DNA from: Apostichopus japonicus
Lineage: Eukaryota > Echinodermata > Holothuroidea > Aspidochirotida > Stichopodidae
DNA length: 64,000 bases
Assembly: GCF_037975245.1 (NCBI RefSeq)
Contig: NC_092569.1
Location: forward strand, 6,254,501-6,318,500
Direction: 5' to 3'
Position 1 is the stretch's first letter; every line of letters starts with the position of its first letter. The notes under the pieces were generated by a model. That model ran no database searches and was not told where the DNA came from. It was given only the letters and a program-made list of their open reading frames with translations. Below are positions 12,601 through 24,290 of the stretch, piece after piece. The position numbers and the translations under genes were made by a program.

Positions 12601-15600
12601 ATATATTTAGAGCAATTTGAGATCAAATCAAGCAAACTGTAACTGAGCGGGACTTTGTATCACGCCATTTCTGAAAGATCAATTCTGGACAAATTTTAGT
12701 CCCACTTAACATTGAAACCAGCACAGCATCAATAAAGTTGTGTGCAAACAGATATTTCCTCTGGGATCAAAAGGTTTTCTCTGTATCGAGACACTGACAT
12801 GATCAACCATCACCTTGTAACTTCTATAATTAACGTTATTTAAACATTTCAAACTATAAATTATTCAAAAAGTAACGTTTCACATCTCATCTATGAACTT
12901 AGCTAACTGTTGATGCAACCGTGTCGATACGCTTCTTTTATTTAATTACTTTACTCAATTTAACAACTCCGTAATATAATAATAAATTATGTCTGTACAA
13001 TCAGAGAAGTGATACTCGCATGGCAGATGTTTTGCCACTTTCTGCCAATACTAAAAAATATTCGTCAAACCCTAGCTTGATATCTCTTTAATCTTAATAT
13101 ATATACCTTGTGAAGATAAATATCTCAGTTTGCGCATTTCATTACTCTATAAAATAAAATAACACCTGTGTTTAACACAGGTGGTATTTAATGTAACCGT
13201 GCATATAAGTATTTTTTAATTCTTTTCTATTAAAATTATGCTTTGTTTTCCTCTCTTGAAATATTCAACACTTGTAATGTTTGCTGAGCTGCAGATGTAA
13301 GGTCTTTATTTGCAAATTTCCCCTATAGCGATGAAGAAATGAACATATATTAAGGGGATTCATATGCTTCGTGTGAACAACAAAACTTGGCCCTATTTTG
13401 AAATTAAGTTTCAAAAGTACCGTATGAGTATTGTGTTTCTATTTCCTTGCAATACTGCAACCAATTGACACCAGAATTGAAAACTGCACTCTTATCCCTA
13501 AACTTCGAGTACTGTCGGTCAAGTTACGTTTTTTATTTTGGTGGGGCAGTTATAAGGCGTACTCAAACCTCATCCTCACCCCCAGTCCTTTATCTTATAT
13601 ATCTTGTTACTGCACTGAATCTCATTTAAAAGAGGATGGTACAAGATACAATATTAATTCAACCTTAATTAAACCCTACGGCAGGATCTATAAATCATTT
13701 TAGATTTGTTGGTATACTAGTATCTCCATTGTATGCCATGTCAAGCTCTTTCTAAAGTTTAAACATCATTCAGATTTTTGGTTTTGCTCCAAAACCCAAA
13801 TGTAACATATCCAGCCAAGGAAAACGTTTTTTATTTTGGTGGGGCAGTTATAAGGCGTACTCAAACCTCATCCTCACCCCCAGTCCTTTATCTTATATAT
13901 CTTGTTACTGCACTGAATCTCATTTAAAAGAGGATGGTACAAGATACAATATTAATTCAACCTTAATTAAACCCTACGGCAGGATCTATAAATCATTTTA
14001 GATTTGTTGGTATACTAGTATCTCCATTGTATGCCATGTCAAGCTCTTTCTAAAGTTTAAACATCATTCAGATTTTTGGTTTTGCTCCAAAACCCAAATG
14101 TAACATATCCAGCCAAGGAAAACAATAACAATAATTCTTGTAAACAAAGCAAATACAATGAAACCTTTCCAAAGCTTTATTTACACTGTAGCAAGCAACT
14201 ATTTTCATAATTTATCTCGAATCCCCAAAATCGATATTCCTGGTGAGTTATGTTGTTGTTATCGTTGCCAAACAGGAAAGGTTATTTCAATATCAAGACT
14301 TTTTGGTTTCTTATTTTTATAATCCTTGAAATTAAATTACGCGGAACCCAAATCAGATTGTTTTTATTACCTCTAATATCGAGGACAATGTAGGTCAAAG
14401 TTCCCTTCTTGAAGAATTCTTTGTTCCAAACGCAATATGCTGTACGTTTTATTGTCAACTGAAATTTGAAACGGCTTTGGAATTTTTAAAGGAAGTTTGA
14501 ATACTTGTACATTAAATGCTAGATAAACGTTTGTCATCTCGAATGCTTTGCCTCTATCCACCCTGGGGTCATGTAGAGCTTTCAGTTGATTAGAATATGA
14601 ATATTCATGGTATTATAATAATTTACGCTTTCTTTAAGATTGTCAACACAGAAGTTGATTGATGAAACAGCCTACTCAATAAACGTGTTTAGCTCGTTTT
14701 TGCTTTTAGGCAACTACATATCTCAGAGTGGAGATATAACTACTTTTTAATATAACAGTAAAACGCTTGTTGAAATTTTTATCGTAAACATTATTGGGGG
14801 TTGAGGGTGGATCTGTTAAGAATTTTGATTTTCATGCCCAAGCTCTATCTTTGACTTTTCTTAGTAAGTAGGACCATAATTTGAATTTCTAACATATTTA
14901 ACGTAATTCTAATGATCTTCAATGGCGTGTTTCAGTTGCTATTTTCAGAAATTTAACTATTGCTTTCCGCCAATTGAACAAGTTCCAATGATCTGATTGT
15001 AAATGATATATGGCACTTTGTCGCTATATCATACCCAAATTGAGTTCATAGCTGGTAGAAGTTTGTGTACCGCAAATCTAGCATTGGATAGGTAAGTGTA
15101 GTCTGCACTAGCAACGTCCATAATAATCTTCATTATGTTCGTTTCCCTACCCTACTTAACTCCTTAAAACTTGGGCGACAGGTAACATATGTAGCCACAT
15201 GACGTGACTAGATGGTGACGGTGGTTGGTCATCACTTTACTCCCTATCACAACTCTTACCCACCTCTCTGTAGTTCAAACAACGTTTTAAAGTAAGGAGC
15301 ACTGTGATTCCATCCGTTTGTATTAAATTTCACGTTTATGACTGAAAAGACATTATTACGATGTTATCACAAGTAGCCGTTTTCTAGTTAGACATAATCT
15401 CCGGTGACAGTCTAATCCTTTCTTCTTTTCTTTTTAATTTGACAGAATGCTCTACAGGCAACTAATGATGTTACCGGAGAAAATGGATTAGGTTAGTAAC
15501 TTTCGTGGTTCCAAATGTAGTTTTCTTAAACCTCCAGTTTCATAAATTTGTGTTTTCTTAACCCTAAGATGACTGCATGAGTTACAAGCCAGAAAAAATC

Positions 15601-18600
15601 CTACATTAGAACAAAAAGGCCAAATTGTAATATTGTGGAGAATCTACACATTCGTATAAACAAACTAGCTGATGTAGTTGAAGTACGAGTTATGTGCACA
15701 TGCAAGTTGCTTAAATCACAAAAGGTTAAATGCATTTACTTTCTTGGACATACTAGGTTCGTCGTTTTTCTTCTACCAACAATCGAATTACCCGAGAGAT
15801 TGCAGAGAAGTCCAGGAGCAATGTTCATCTCATAACTCTACTGGTGTCTTCATGATAAAACCAGATGGGTATCTAGAGCCTTTTGAGGTTTACTGTGATG
15901 ACACAGACAGTTCCGGTGGATGGACGGTAGGTTTTTATTTTCATATTTCTTTTTGGTGAATGTGGATGTCGGTAGATGTTTCAATCACAAATTCATCTTT
16001 AATATTTCATAAACACTCTTTAAATTTGTTCATGTAATTAATTCATCAGGATTAAATTGATGACAATCGTTATACATATATAAATTATTTCCATTTCCTT
16101 TTATTTGCGCTCCTTTAGAAGGACAACTTTGCATCCCGGACGGGTCGCGTATGTACCTCCATCCCCTACTCTCACGCTTTCCCCTATTATATCCCCTACC
16201 CCCCTTTTCCCGGGTGAATCCTTCGGGTAATACGACGATATACAGATGTGTATTGCCACACATAATGCGCAATGTGCCTATCCTGATATTAAGCATTAGA
16301 CTATTTCTTCTCAAAACATATTTCACATTTATGACAATGCTAGTAGAAGTCACTTTCTAAAACGGTTGATCCGTAATAGGTAATACAACGTCGCATTGAC
16401 GGTTCCATCGACTTCAGCCGTGACTGGGACAGCTACAAGTCTGGCTTCGGCTTTTTATCTCAGGAATTCTGGCTCGGCAATGAGAAGCTTTCTTACTTGA
16501 CCAGTCAGAAGAAGTATCAATTGGTGATTGAGATGACGTCATCAAATGGTTCATTAATCCAGGTTTCTTACGATAACTTCCGCATTAGTGATGAGTTCAG
16601 CAACTACAAATTTGTCAGCCTCGGACAGTACTCTGGAATAACAGGTAGGTGATGTAATATTAATACTCTTTTTTTACTTTTTTCTTTTTTTAAGTCAAAA
16701 AAGTAATATTAATACTTCTTATTGTCTAAGTTTTACACGAGCTTCTCTCGTTCTTAATATCCACTCAAATATACTTTTATTTCTCTCATATATAGTTGGT
16801 TTATATCATTTGGTATATTTCATTATAAATCACTGGTAAGTTCTTCATTATTTCTTCCTTGTTAATCAATCATTAACGTGAGTTCTTCTTATCCCTCTCT
16901 TTTCAAATGCCCTCTAGTTCACCACATATATCAAATTGCGTATTTGATGACAATTTATAATTCATTTATCCCCATTATTTGCATTCATCTTGAAAATAAA
17001 GAATATCACTACTATTCAATAGAGAAAGAAATTTGATTCAAAAATTTCATTTGTTTGAGTTACAACTAAGATAATTCAGTGTCGTAAAAAAAACATATTC
17101 TAATTGATTAAGAACTTCTTTGCGAACAGACATATGATATAAACATCAATCTAGAGAATTTTATTCCGTCCGACAAACTCTTCTCTTTTCTTTAAGAGGT
17201 GCGTAACGATACTTTTTTAATGTAGGTGTAATAGAATGTTGGGTACAAAGTTGACCACATCATTAATTTGTTTCAATTGATGTTATTTTTAAACCTACCG
17301 ACATGTTTATTCCTGCAGACGTTATAACCTTTTGCCCCTACAACATGGTCTATAGAAACTGCAGTAACTCCTGTCAGCGGACTTGTGGTGCTCCAGAAAT
17401 GTGTCAGGATGGGGTCTGTAATGAAGCCGAAGCCTGTGTTTGTTCCGATGGATACTTCATGAAAGGATCAGACTGTGTACCTCAAGAACAGTGTGGATGT
17501 TACGAATCAGAGACACAAACAGTTATTCCAGTCAGTTGTTTTTCATTTAAAAATAACGAATAATATCAACCATTTCAATTGTCTAACATTTGGGTATTCA
17601 CATCTGTCAAAGACTGTCCACTGTGTCAGTTTTCCAATAACTATTCTACGAATAACAGTATAAGCCAAGGTCTTTCGTACTACAAATCACTGTTGATACT
17701 ACCTAAAGTATGTGATTGTTGCAATATTTTAAATGTTCGTAAGTACAATTATACTCCAATATATACATTAATTTGGAGTTCATTTAACTATACCGTTATA
17801 GGATTAACTGTCAAATTCTAGTTTACTCCGCGTAGAGAATTGAGTGCTTACCATGAAATTATAACACAGAACATTATATACCATGGATAATAATAAACAC
17901 ATCATAAGTGTTAATGTAAACTGTACAAATAAACGTAAAAAATAATTGTTTACAGGAAGGTGGCTCATACGTGAACCCTGGATGTACTAGAAAAGGTGTT
18001 TGTACCAACGGACAGATCACGTGGGATGAAGCATATGCATGCAGTCCTAACGCAGTTTGTGACGTCAGAGACAACATAAGACAATGCTATTGTACTGGTG
18101 GCTACAGAGGAGATGGTGAGACATGCACGAGACCACCTAAAGATTGTCAGGAAATCTACGATGATGGATCCAGGGACAGCGGTATATACAGAATCAAACC
18201 AACCGGTTGGACTAGCGAGGCTTTTGAGGTTTACTGCAACATGACTGACGGAGGAGGATGGACGGTAAGTAATTGTGATCTCAGGTAGTTTCCAGCTCTA
18301 CATTTCAGCCCTACATGTGCTGGTTCGCGCCACAACTAGTTGCATTTCACTAATCTTTATTACAATATTCATTCACTAGAGTATACCATACACCGCAAAT
18401 AGGTCCACTGACTGTAAATACACTGTACTGCAGTACATAAAATTGATCAACACAGCACTGCATTGCAATAAGTCGTCAGTCTCCTCCTTCGCGTTGATTG
18501 TCAGACAAATCGAACGAGAAAGGCATGTGTTAACCCTTCCTAAAAACAAAATAACATTTTTTTTACAAACCAAATATAAACCTGATCTCAATGCTAAATA

Positions 18601-21030
18601 AATATTAAAGTTTGCTGTTTGTCAGTCAATGTAAGAATTTATGATTTGGTGTGTTGGTGTCTGTCTTCCTATGATTGCCAGATATTTAATTTTTGAATTA
18701 ATTCAAACACGTTTAAATCAAGCGCATTTGGGTTGATTGAACTTACGGGAATATTTTAATTACTTTCTTCATCTTGTTTAATCTTATATCTATTTACTCA
18801 CTTCCTCGCAACTCAGGTGTTCCAACGTCGTGTGAATGGCACTGAGGAATTCTACCTCGGATGGAGCAGTTATAAAGAAGGTTTTGGAGATTTAAGCCAC
18901 GAGTTTTGGCTTGGAAATGATAAGCTTTCTAGCTTAACCAACCAAAAGAGATATCAAATCAGGATTGATCTGGTGAATGTAAACGGCGCTCCATACTACG
19001 CCAAGTTTGACAACTTCCGGATCAATGACGAAAGCGATAAATATCGATTATCACAACTTGGAACTTACAGTGGAACAGCTGGTTTGTTGCAATGTCTTTA
19101 TTTGTTTTGTACAATACATGGATTAGCCTTCATAAAGTCTTTGAATTGGGAATATTTTAAATCACACTTCCAATTCTCTGAACATTAAGAGATACAAATT
19201 ATCAAGGAAGGTTGAAAGCGTGAAACTTCGATCACTCTTCACCGATCATTGTCAAGTGCAGTTTGCATGACTGCCGTTAAATGTAAGCTAATCAAAATGC
19301 GTTGCTCTCTGTGTCTTGTATAATTACATATGTAGTTGATAAAGTACGCATTTACCGTTTCTTGACACTGTTAGTTCCATTACGTTCCTCTACTCCGGTG
19401 AGATCAAATGTATACAAAATATGCTTTGCTCATCACTTCCAGGATTTTTACAGCTATGGGAACTACTCTTTATTGACATTTACATTTGTTTTGCCATATG
19501 ATCTAATACATGATGTGTTATTTTCTGCCATAAATAAGTTGAATGAGAGATATCGTAAAAATGGAAGAGAATGAAATATTTTTCAACAATGAATATCTCG
19601 CTTCATTTAAATGCAACATTTTTCAGAGCATTTTTCTTTTTCTGAATTAATTAACACTGTGTTACTATGATCATATAGTACTTCAGTCTCCGTTTACGTT
19701 TATAAAATGTATACATAATGATTGATAGATTTTTGAGCATAAACAAATCATTTAAAAATTCGTCTGATAAAAACCATGCAGGAATATTAGTATTCTCAAA
19801 CCTCGCCCACTTTACTGCCAGATCTCACAAGAACCATTTCTGTCCACAAACACACAAACAAATACACACGCATCTGTACCACTTGCTAAAACATTCTAAC
19901 TTTATATTCTCTATTTCCTACTACCTTTTTTATCAATTCATTTAGCAGTTGCAAAATATTGTTATATGAGCGAAACTGAAACACATGACTTTGTGAAGAG
20001 GAGACGCGCAATAAATGACTTAAGCATACTAAAACTACTAAAGTTTGAAATTAATGATGTGATTCCGTAAAGACATTGCATTCATCCTGGTTGTAACATA
20101 TATTTCATTGTTTTTGTCTTGATGAAACTGTACATCAAGTTTGAAAATCAATTAAACGAAAAGTTTTGCCAGAACGAAATTCCAACCATTGAGTTTATCT
20201 TCTTGCGATCACTGGCTATATTTGCTATTTTCAGTTTGCTCATAGTTTCTCTTTGTTGATTTACTTGATATAAACAATTCATTCAGGAAATGGGAAGAAT
20301 TACACAGCAAAAAAACAAAACAAAAAGACAACACTTGAAAACAATGCACAGTGGTTAATCAACTCTATTTAAATAAACTTAACTATACAAGTTGAAAAGA
20401 TGTTAATGAAATGAGACGCCGAATCTAACCATTCACAAAATAAGAAAAACATTCATCTTTATATTAAAGGGGGAACAATGACAAGTTATACAGGAATATG
20501 TGTTATAACGTTCTTTGCAGAGTTCACTACATTTGAGAGCTTAGCGCACAAAGCGAAATTCAGAATCTGACAAAACCAAAATCTGAAATACAGACAAACA
20601 ATATAAATGACATATAAGAGTAACCACGTTTATCTACATTGAATGGATAAGAAATCATATTCGTTAGTTCAACATCTTTCGTTAATGCTGCAGTTCTCTT
20701 TATGTACTATCGACGTTTATTTAGTTTAGCCAAATGACTAACTCCTGTTATTTGTTTTCCTTTACAGACTCTCGCAGCAACCCTGATGGTTATGCTCTTC
20801 GTTACCATCTCAACTACCAGTTCACTACCAAAGATAGTGACAACGATGCTTATAGTAATAACTGTGCCGTTACTCATCATGGTGCCTGGTGGTACAATAA
20901 TTGCGATTATTCCGATCTCAATTCAAACTACCATGCTGATCAAGGTAGTGATTACAGCGTCGAATGGTATTATTTACCTGGCAGTTATTACAACATCAAA
21001 TTTTCCGAAATGAAGATTCGTCCATTTTAA
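9592..21030 (+). CDS. Gene B: secreted compound fibrinogen-domain protein, intact, 535 aa
   Basis: Exons 9592-9669, 15446-15491, 15757-15926, 16380-16644, 17319-17530, 17956-18264, 18817-19081 and 20768-21030 join to 1608 nt without a stop; all introns are GT-AG and phases match. Layout: signal peptide (1 to about 20), linker (to 41), FBG lacking its last third (42-186), TIL domain (187-257), TILa/EGF-like module (258-about 318), complete FBG (319-535). The second FBG has the cysteine pairs, an aspartate-rich calcium loop (DSDND) and the HGAWWY segment near the ligand pocket. It is probably secreted; FBG proteins of this kind act as lectin-like recognition or matrix proteins, but the ligand here is unknown. 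It is the only undamaged copy of four. A longer in-frame start at 9517 exists, but the ATG at 9592 gives a clean signal peptide aligned with genes C and D. Confidence 0.85.
9670..15445 (+). other. Intron 1 of gene B (5.8 kb)
   Basis: AT-rich, no recognisable coding exon. Contains the 298-bp perfect duplication (13526-14121) and a 21-bp near-perfect palindrome at 13163-13183. The final about 500 bases match bases 1-477 (intron 1 of gene A), which fixes the left edge of the window inside that intron. Parts resemble intron 1 of C (for example 12590-12640 versus 28250-28290). Confidence 0.65.
13526..14121. repeat. Perfect tandem duplication, 2 x 298 bp
   Basis: 13526-13823 and 13824-14121 read identically by eye, from ACGTTTTTTATTTTGG to CCAGCCAAGGAAA. 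Lack of divergence means a very recent duplication or an assembly artefact. It lies inside intron 1 of gene B and carries no exon. Confidence 0.85.
15446..15491 (+). CDS. Gene B exon 2: short linker
   Basis: 46-bp exon, NALQATNDVTGENGL plus the first base of a glycine codon; acceptor GACAG, donor GTTAGT. Same length in A (478-523), C (30507-30552) and D (55290-55335). It has no domain match and probably forms the mature N-terminus. Confidence 0.7.
15757..15926 (+). CDS. Gene B exon 3: start of first FBG domain
   Basis: 170 bp, residues 42-98. Carries the family start (SNYPRDCREVQEQC), the PDGYLEPFEVYC strand and SGGWT at the end. The two conserved FBG cysteines are present plus one extra (EQC). 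Contains a possible N-glycosylation site (NST). Ends in phase 0. Confidence 0.85.
16380..16644 (+). CDS. Gene B exon 4: middle of first FBG domain
   Basis: 265 bp, residues 99-186. Begins VIQRRIDGS, contains GFGFLSQEFWLGNEKL and ends at YSGIT before a GTAGGT donor in phase 1. Same length and phases as exon 7, so exons 4 and 7 look like an internal duplication. The expected third FBG exon does not follow; the next exon is TIL. Confidence 0.85.
17319..17530 (+). CDS. Gene B exon 5: TIL (trypsin-inhibitor-like) domain
   Basis: 212 bp, residues 187-257. Ten-cysteine TIL pattern starting CPYNMVYRNCSNSCQRTC and ending CVPQEQCGC, as in mucins, zonadhesin and IgGFc-binding protein. Phase 1 in, phase 0 out. 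In those families TIL modules sit in secreted multidomain proteins and need not inhibit proteases. Confidence 0.85.
17956..18264 (+). CDS. Gene B exon 6: TILa/EGF-like module and start of second FBG
   Basis: 309 bp, residues 258-360. A glycine-rich TILa-like start (EGGSYVNPGC) leads into an EGF-like unit (ACSPNAVCDVR...CYCTGGYRGDGETC). The second FBG begins at about residue 319 (KDCQEIYDDGSRDSGIY) and ends in GGGWT at a GTAAGT donor, phase 0. NMT is a possible glycosylation site. Confidence 0.85.
18817..19081 (+). CDS. Gene B exon 7: middle of second FBG
   Basis: 265 bp, residues 361-448: VFQRRVNGTEEFYLGWSSYK, then GFGDLSHEFWLGNDKLSSLT. The donor is GTTTGT, weak, and the same in all four genes. 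The frame stays open 36 codons into the intron, so intron retention would give an alternative short C-terminus. Confidence 0.8.
20768..21030 (+). CDS. Gene B exon 8: C-terminal third of second FBG
   Basis: 263 bp, residues 449-535 and stop TAA. Includes the calcium loop (TKDSDND), the cysteine pair around HGAWWYNNC and the final SEMKIRPF. This is the exon that carries different nonsense codons in A, C and D and that the first FBG lacks altogether. Confidence 0.85.
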
Positions 21031-21547
21031 ACCAAGAATACGAACATTTCATTGAAATTTCTAATTTAAGACTTACAACTATACTACGTTCATTGTAACG
21101 GTTGGAGCTAGATTCGGAAAATTGAAGCGTTATTATTACATAACTGGAATATGAATAGTGAATTCACGTGACCAAAGGTTAACTATATCACGTAACATTA
21201 AGAAATGGAGGGACTGAGATATATAATGCAACCGGCTCAGTAACCAAATAGGCTACATTGGACCGTGAAACAGGAGTGCATTTTGGGGTATTTTGCGGCC
21301 CTCGTTATCCAGCGGTGCTCCGATTCCGAACCGGTAAAACGGCAGGCCAATCCGACTCTACGTTATAGTACAAAAACTACTCCCAGACTCCTGAATTAAT
21401 TGATGCCGTTGTAATATTAACACAAAACACAAGTAATCGACAGGCGTCTCATGCATTCTTTTTAATGTTGTTAATGTTCACTAGTTTAAAAGAGATTGAC
21501 TTGGAATTGTTTTCACAAAGTTGATCGTGAATTAGTATCATCGACCA

Positions 21548-21553
21548 AATAAA
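21548..21553 (+). terminator. Putative poly(A) signal of gene B
   Basis: AATAAA about 520 nt after the stop, followed by a GT/T-rich stretch; position and context match the signal after gene A. Confidence 0.45.
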
Positions 21554-22988
21554 ATATTTACTCATGTTCCACTATCTGTGTTTTCTTTAGTTTTTTTTTT
21601 AAACTGTATGATGAATTAATTTAAGTAACTTAAATTTAAAACACAGTTATCAAAGTCCTGCTTAGCTTCTTATATCCACCCACCCTCCATCCCCTCCACT
21701 CATAAATACCCGGTCGAGGCCAACACTCGCCAACTTGATAAAATACTGGGCTAATTTTCAAAATGCAACGTTTTACATATATTTGTAAATGTTTTCTGGT
21801 GTTCTGACTTTCAAATTATGCCAGTCACTGAGACGTGTTCAACTAAAATGGTTACAGAGTCCTTTGAAGTCAGCAGTAAAATATTCGATGAAGCCGAAGA
21901 AGAGTAATAAGAATTCCTCTCTCTCTTGAATATTTGAGGGCGAAATGATATAATAAAAGTAAATTTATTGAACAAAATACTGACAATATTATTATTGGTC
22001 TCATTGGGTATCTGTGAAAGCATAGAAAGTTGGATCCAAGAATAGTTTCTTCAAAGAAAGAATCAGGACTTACCTCAGCTTTACCAATCAGGCCACGAAT
22101 CATTAACAATAGTTATTACAGTATGTACTGAAACTGCAAAATTACATTTTAAAATTACTTCATTTGTACTTTATTTAACGTTCCTTTGCATACGAATGTA
22201 GCGCAATTGGTTTCGTGTAAGCATTTTAAGAAAAAAATACTAAACGTGACTGAATATTCTTACCTAACGGATAACCTCTATTTACCAGTCCCCTTACGCT
22301 GGCTTTCCGCCACCACAACAACATTTAACACGCCAACTACACATGTGCGTGTATCATATTACTAATAGTGTCTGTTTGTACAACGCTCTAGTGTGTAAAG
22401 CAGGCCTACCGATATCGACCTAGGCAAAGTTGCAAGGAAGATGAACAATTCATAACTGGCATTCGTTTGGAGCTGATCTCCTTTATCTGAATCTAACCCC
22501 TAGAAACCTATATATGATCAAAATTAAGATAAATATATATAAAATACTCTAATTCTTAAGGGTAAGTGGCCGGGGGAAAGGCATAAGGGATCCTTACCAC
22601 CATTATATCTGACTCTTTTTATTCAGACGGTTTTCATTAAATAATTTCAGTTTTTGTTGGTATAGCAGTTCCCTCTTTTTATTCCCCTGTTAGGTTGTTC
22701 AAGTAATAGGACATAGCTCCCGTCTTGCAATTATCTTTTAGCCCTACTATTCTCCAACAGTACTCCTGTTCATTTCTTCACATACACCAATCTTTGATGC
22801 CGACTGTGATATGTGTCGCAGTTTTGTAAGTTACTGGTAAGTGATTCAAGCTTTGTTATAGGAATCTGGAACTAAGCGGATGGAGGAGACCAGTATTGTT
22901 ACCTGGATTTGGTTGGAATATAAATACTCATATGGCTCTACGTAAGAATATTTCCCCTCCCTTTTAACACTTTACTTCAATACTAGCC

Positions 22989-23472
22989 TTATAAACCTTA
23001 AATCTCTCTGTGCGAGGAGGCACACAAGTCCCGGACATCATTCCTCCACTGGGTTCGGTTTGCAGCTGCGTGGCGTACTGAGTTCCATGTGTTCCAGCCT
23101 GCGCAGTTTCGCTCCACCTCCACCATTCGTCGCCACGTGGTTTTCGGGCGGCCTCTTTTCCTTCTTCCTTCAGGTTTCCATCTGAGGGCCACAGCACAGT
23201 CGTCGTTTTTGTCTTTCCTCAGCATATGGCCGATCCATTTATATCTCCGTCTCCTCACCTTCTCGCTGATCCTCTCTGCCCCTGCCATCTCCAGAACTGT
23301 CTTATTTGAGACGTGCTGTTGCCATCTGATCTTGTAAATCCTCCTTAGACATTTGGTCTGGAAGATGTCAAGTTCCTTTCGTCAGTTTCCAGGTCTCGCA
23401 TCCGTAAAGTAGGACTGACAAGACAAGGCTCATGAAAAGGGAGGCTTTTGTTTTTCTGCTGATGTCGCTGGT
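22989..23472 (-). mobile_element. 5'-truncated non-LTR retrotransposon (LINE) tail
   Basis: The minus strand encodes the C-terminal end of a LINE reverse-transcriptase polyprotein: LYGCETWKLTK, then, after a frame change, KCLRRIYKIRWQQHV, RRRRYKWIGHMLRKD, GRRKRGRPKTTWRRMVE and a stop at 22998. Only a few bases follow the stop. It is flanked by 13-bp direct repeats TTCAATACTAGCC (22976-22988 and 23473-23485), a target-site duplication. The homologous site near 46260-46300 upstream of gene D has no insert. The frameshift and truncation make it inactive. Clade is not assigned. Confidence 0.85.
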
Positions 23473-23699
23473 TTCAATACTAGCCCCAACCCCGAACCCT
23501 TTAAGCATTAACACTTTATATTCTTACCCTAAATATACCCCTTACCCTATTTCTGATCCACCTGTTCGAAATATTTAATCAACATATATATGTAAGATTC
23601 TAACATTGAAATGGTAGTTGATTTACTAGTTAACTGCTGTTCTTTGCTAGATGAGCGTTTCATGTCAACACTGGCAGATCTATGGAAGCGTAGAAGGGA

Positions 23700-24290
23700 C
23701 ATGTCAAGTGCCGTTTTGATGAGATGCAGCAATTTGTCAAAATGTCAATAATCTAAAAATTGACCAATACCACCTCATCAAAATTACAAACATCTTAAAG
23801 TTGACAATTTCGCGTGATTAACTCGTCAAAATGGCAAAAATATGAAAAATCTAAGTTTGACTGCATAGTTCCAATTAATTCAATCGTAAAAAATCTGAAA
23901 ATCTACGTTTTGTCGAGATTTATTAACTCTCAATAGCGAAGAATATGTAAAATTTGACGTTTTGATGACATTATACCAGATATTTGTTATTTTTCCGGAT
24001 TTGGAAGAGTGCAAGTGCAATGGTAAATTTCAGGCTTTATTTATTTTGACGCGTTGCTGTATATCGCCCAAACGTCAATACTCATTTATTTGACGCACCT
24101 AAACAAAACACCATTTAAAAAAAAATCTGATATTGACGAGTTTGTATGATGTCGTCAAAACGTCAATTTTCAAATTTTTGACATTTTCACGATTTAGTAT
24201 ACGTCATCATAGCGTCAATGTGCAAATTTTTTGTCATATTGACGAGTTGTGGCATCTGATGAAAAACGTCAATTTATATGTCCATTCTAC
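23700..24290. repeat. Degenerate 53-bp minisatellite, second locus
   Basis: Units with TTGACG near the start and CGTCAA near the end at 24133-24166, about 24179-24218 and 24239-24274, with more decayed units before. Homologous to the repeat at 7780-8275; the spacer upstream of D appears to lack it. Confidence 0.55.

Noticed and set aside
16030-16353. Minus-strand 107-codon frame in intron 3 of gene B
   Set aside because: Intronic, not kept in the homologous introns of A, C or D.
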